From assembly GCA_004559785.1 (NCBI GenBank), contig SFXD01000084.1:1-8287 (forward strand): 8,287 nt of DNA, in the 5' to 3' direction. Shown one piece after another: positions 6,262 through 8,287 of this stretch (position 1 is the first letter of the stretch; the number at the start of each line of letters is the position of its first letter). The notes below the pieces were generated by a model. It was not told the origin of the DNA. It searched no databases and was given only the letters and a program-made list of their open reading frames with translations. The position numbers were made by a program, and so were the translations under genes. The stretch is from a bacterium. Lineage in GTDB: Bacteria > Bacteroidota > Bacteroidia > Bacteroidales > Bacteroidaceae.

Positions 6262-7796
6262 AGACTTACAGTGCCATCGTGCAGGGCTTGCAGGCAATGC
6301 CCGTTACCGTGGAGGTCAACGCAGCCCGCGGAATACGCTTCGTGATAGTGGGCTTGCCCGACAATGCGGTCAAGGAGAGCTACGAACGCATTATGGCTGC
6401 CATCGACAACAGCGGCTACTCCTTCCCCTCCAAGCAGATTACCGTCAACCTTGCCCCTGCCGACGTCAGGAAGGAAGGGTCAGGCTTCGACCTCCCCATC
6501 GCCATAGCCATCCTTGCCACCGACGGAAAGGTGGATTCCAAGTGCCTCAACCGATACATGATGGTGGGAGAACTCAGCCTGGATGGCTCTGTGGTTCCCG
6601 TCAGGGGCGTTCTGCCCATAGCCATAAAGGCACGCGAAATGGGTTACGATGGAATCTTCGTGCCAGAGGAGAATGTCCATGAGGCAGCCGTGGTGAACAA
6701 GATCCACGTCTATGGCGTAAGGCACATAGGTCAGGTGGTGGGGCATCTCAACGGAAACGCCATGGAACCTATGGTGGTAGATACAAGGGCGGACTTCTAT
6801 GCGCGCCAAGGCGAGTTCGAATTCGACTTCTCGGACGTCAAGGGACAGGAGAGCGTAAAGCGTGCCATGGAGGTCGCCGCCGCAGGAGGGCACAACCTGA
6901 TAATGATTGGACCGCCGGGTAGTGGCAAGAGCATGCTTGCGAAACGCTTGCCTGGCATACTGCCTCCCCTGTCGTTGCAGGAGAGCCTTGAGACCACCCA
7001 GGTTCATTCCGTGGCAGGTAGGCTTCCACGCAGTACGTCGCTCATTGCCCAGCGTCCTTTCCGTTCCCCTCACCATACCATTTCGCCTGTAGCCCTTGTA
7101 GGCGGAGGTCAGAACGTACAGCCCGGCGAGATAAGCCTTGCCCACAATGGCGTCTTGTTTTGTGACGAGCTGCCCGAGTTCCAGCGTAGTGTGCTTGAGG
7201 TGCTACGGCAACCATTGGAGGATAGGGTCATCACCATCTCGCGGGCGAAATACAGCGTGACGTATCCTTGCTCGTTCATGTTCGTGGCAAGCATGAACCC
7301 ATGCCCCTGCGGATATTTCGGCGACCCGACACATAGGTGCGTATGTACCCCCGGGCAGATACAGAGGTACATGAATAAGATTAGCGGCCCGTTGCTCGAC
7401 CGCATCGACATTCAGTGCGAGATACAGCCCGTGGCATTCGACGATTTGTCCAAGATAAGGCCTGGCGAGCCTTCGTCCGTGGTGCGTGAGCGTGTGATAG
7501 CCGCCCGCAAGATACAGGAGGAGCGTTACAGGGAACATGCCTTCATCCATTGCAATGCCCAGATGACCGAGCGCATGCTCCACGAATATGCCGAACCCGA
7601 TGCCGAGTCACTCGACATGTTGCGTATGGCAATGGAGAAATTCAAGCTCTCGGCTCGTGCGTATGGCAGGATTCTGAAGGTTGCCCGTACCATTGCCGAC
7701 CTTGAAGGTAGCGAAAGGGTGCAGCTTTCACATATTGCCGAAGCCGTAGGCTACCGCAATCTCGACCGTGGCGACTGGGCAGAGAGGGGCGTATGA
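6252..7796 (+). CDS. comM: ComM/YifB family Mg chelatase-like AAA+ ATPase
   Basis: 514 residues, full length (family about 500). ComM is a hexameric helicase that promotes branch migration during integration of transformed DNA; YifB homologues also occur in bacteria not known to be competent. The N-terminal ChlI-like domain begins MLVKTYSAIVQGL and includes VGLPDNAVKESYERI and NLAPADVRKEGSGFDLPIAIA. Walker A is GPPGSGKS (220-227) and Walker B GVLFCDE (300-306). The family cysteines are NPCPCGYFGDPTHRCVC (C351, C353, C363, C365), followed by SGPLLDRIDI with the probable arginine finger region, and a C-terminal domain with SARAYGRILKVARTIADLEG. The start is GTG 6252, inside the last codons of the previous gene; MLVKTY is the usual family N-terminus, which supports this choice. 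The overlap implies translational coupling with the upstream lipoprotein gene. Confidence 0.96.
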   Translation: MLVKTYSAIVQGLQAMPVTVEVNAARGIRFVIVGLPDNAVKESYERIMAAIDNSGYSFPSKQITVNLAPADVRKEGSGFDLPIAIAILATDGKVDSKCLNRYMMVGELSLDGSVVPVRGVLPIAIKAREMGYDGIFVPEENVHEAAVVNKIHVYGVRHIGQVVGHLNGNAMEPMVVDTRADFYARQGEFEFDFSDVKGQESVKRAMEVAAAGGHNLIMIGPPGSGKSMLAKRLPGILPPLSLQESLETTQVHSVAGRLPRSTSLIAQRPFRSPHHTISPVALVGGGQNVQPGEISLAHNGVLFCDELPEFQRSVLEVLRQPLEDRVITISRAKYSVTYPCSFMFVASMNPCPCGYFGDPTHRCVCTPGQIQRYMNKISGPLLDRIDIQCEIQPVAFDDLSKIRPGEPSSVVRERVIAARKIQEERYREHAFIHCNAQMTERMLHEYAEPDAESLDMLRMAMEKFKLSARAYGRILKVARTIADLEGSERVQLSHIAEAVGYRNLDRGDWAERGV

Positions 7797-8041
7797 GAAT
7801 GCCTGGGTTGAGGTAGGGGGAGAGATTCTCTGGCATCACCAAGCATCCATAAGGCTCTGCATTGTGACCGGAGATGAAATTTGTAGGACTGCTTGCGATT
7901 CTCGAATTTATAGAACATTCCTATAATATATTGCGACTAAGCATTGACAAAATGATGCTAAAAATACTATATGCAACGGCATTATGACATTTGGAAATCG
8001 TATGCTTTACGGAGCAATCTGGAATAGAGAATACGTCAAGT
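7797..8041. other. Gene-free AT-rich stretch downstream of comM
   Basis: No frame here resembles a known protein. The longest plus-strand candidate is a 37-codon frame at 7874-7987 without a usable ribosome binding site. Two weak, competing pairings flank the comM stop (GAGAAT 7795-7800 with ATTCTC 7825-7830; ATGCC 7799-7803 with GGCAT 7832-7836), but no T-run follows, so I do not call a terminator here. Confidence 0.6.
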
Positions 8042-8074
8042 AATTGCACACTGGGGTTATTTTGTGCAATTTTT
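8042..8074 (+). terminator. Terminator-like hairpin with T tail
   Basis: AATTGCACA (8042-8050) pairs perfectly with TGTGCAATT (8063-8071) across a 12-base loop and is followed by TTT, with the last stem Ts extending the tail. The stem is A+T-rich at its base, so strength is moderate. It may end the comM transcript, about 245 bp after the stop, or be part of a regulatory region with the adjacent palindrome. Confidence 0.5.
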
Positions 8075-8094
8075 AATGAACGAGTCGTTCATTA
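8074..8094. promoter_or_regulatory. Perfect 21-bp palindrome, probable TetR-type operator
   Basis: Left arm TAATGAACGA (8074-8083), central G, right arm TCGTTCATTA (8085-8094), with no mismatch. A half-like GTTCA repeats at 8098-8102. Short perfect dyads with TGAACG/CGTTCA arms are typical of TetR/AcrR-family operators, which usually sit at promoters of efflux or regulator genes. No regulator gene lies in the window; the target may be to the right. It could alternatively be an RNA hairpin, but the one-base centre argues for a DNA site. Confidence 0.55.
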
Positions 8095-8103
8095 TTCGTT
8101 CAA

Positions 8104-8204
8104 GACCATTCAAAGGTGCTATGGTCGTACGTCCAAGTAACCCCTGGAAGTACGTCTACGGATCCTAACGCAGTACGTGCTAACGACCTTTGAACGTACG
8201 ACCA
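8104..8204. repeat. Overlapping inverted repeats in crossed order
   Basis: Three pairs are visible. GACCAT 8104-8109 pairs with ATGGTC 8121-8126. TTCAAAGGT 8109-8117 pairs with ACCTTTGAA 8186-8194. TGGTCGTACGT 8122-8132 pairs with ACGTACGACCA 8194-8204. The last two pairs cross rather than nest, so they would form a pseudoknot or mutually exclusive stems in RNA. Confidence 0.7.
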
Positions 8205-8223
8205 AGCAGCCTTGCCCGTACGT
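8127..8223. repeat. Five GTACG(T) cores at 23-bp period
   Basis: GTACGT begins at 8127, 8150, 8173 and 8218, and GTACGA at 8196; spacings are 23, 23, 23 and 22 bp. The 17-bp segments between cores differ, although those after cores 1 and 4 share CCAAG and a C-rich middle. No open frame explains the period. The element ends near GGGAATTTTTAAA. Function unknown. Confidence 0.8.
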
Positions 8224-8287
8224 CGCCGGGAATTTTTAAAGGTGAAAATGGGCATTGTTCGCCCTTCGATTGCCATTTCTTCGGATT

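Noticed and set aside
6200..6682. 160-codon plus-strand frame spanning the lipoprotein/comM junction
   Set aside because: Arginine- and glycine-rich out-of-frame translation of comM with no domain; the GTG start at 6252 explains the coding signal.
6480..7145. 221-codon minus-strand open frame inside comM
   Set aside because: Antisense to the ComM Walker A region; no family features.
7944..7970. E. coli-like promoter (TTGACA, 15 bp, TACTAT)
   Set aside because: Spacing is short and Bacteroidetes primary sigma uses TTTG/TAnnTTTG; AT-rich coincidence.
7874..7987. 37-codon frame beginning MKFVGLLAILEF
   Set aside because: The GGAG abuts the ATG, leaving no usable spacing, there is no promoter box, and the hydrophobic look can arise from AT-rich DNA. 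Kept only as a remote small-protein possibility.
8127..8223. CRISPR array or integron attC sites
   Set aside because: The conserved core is only 5-6 bp with 17-bp gaps, and there are no cas genes or integrase cassette structure; the nearby tyrosine recombinase is a XerD type, nearly 5 kb away.

Overview
The window looks like a Bacteroidales chromosome, plausibly Prevotella-like. The evidence is: -7 promoter boxes of the Bacteroidetes type (TAnnTTTG, two of them the identical octamer TAACTTTG); weak or absent Shine-Dalgarno sequences; a secreted protein with a type IX secretion-like C-terminal tail; and a DUF4369/TlpA-like lipoprotein, a typical Bacteroidetes architecture. Base composition is moderate. 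There is no rRNA, recognisable tRNA, insertion sequence or CRISPR array.

Layout, left to right. Bases 1-980 hold the 3' end of a large secreted protein gene (+). Bases 981-1323 are a gene-free stretch between convergent genes, holding a long imperfect dyad (1001-1072) and a 23-bp tandem array (1112-1193). Next come two overlapping minus-strand genes: a metal-dependent O-methyltransferase (1324-1989) and aroQ (1961-2404). A compact divergent region (2405-2495), with two face-to-face promoter boxes, separates aroQ from xerD (+, 2496-3431). A promoter at about 3490 then precedes three tightly packed plus-strand genes: an OmpA-like/TPR lipoprotein (3532-5223), a DUF4369 thioredoxin-fold lipoprotein that has lost its CXXC motif (5224-6261), and comM/yifB (6252-7796). 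The spacings are 0 bp and a 10-bp overlap, so this is a probable operon.

Bases 7797-8287 contain no gene I can support. Their right half is dense in structure: a terminator-like hairpin (8042-8074), a perfect 21-bp palindrome resembling a TetR-type operator (8074-8094), crossing inverted repeats (8104-8204), and five GTACG(T) cores spaced 23, 23, 23 and 22 bp (8127-8223).

The genes are mostly housekeeping or envelope functions: shikimate pathway, chromosome dimer resolution, DNA uptake/recombination helicase and two outer-membrane-type lipoproteins. The unusual content is in the intergenic DNA, where two unrelated sequences share a 23-bp period, and in the redox-dead thioredoxin-fold lipoprotein. 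I did not find a convincing new multi-gene system.
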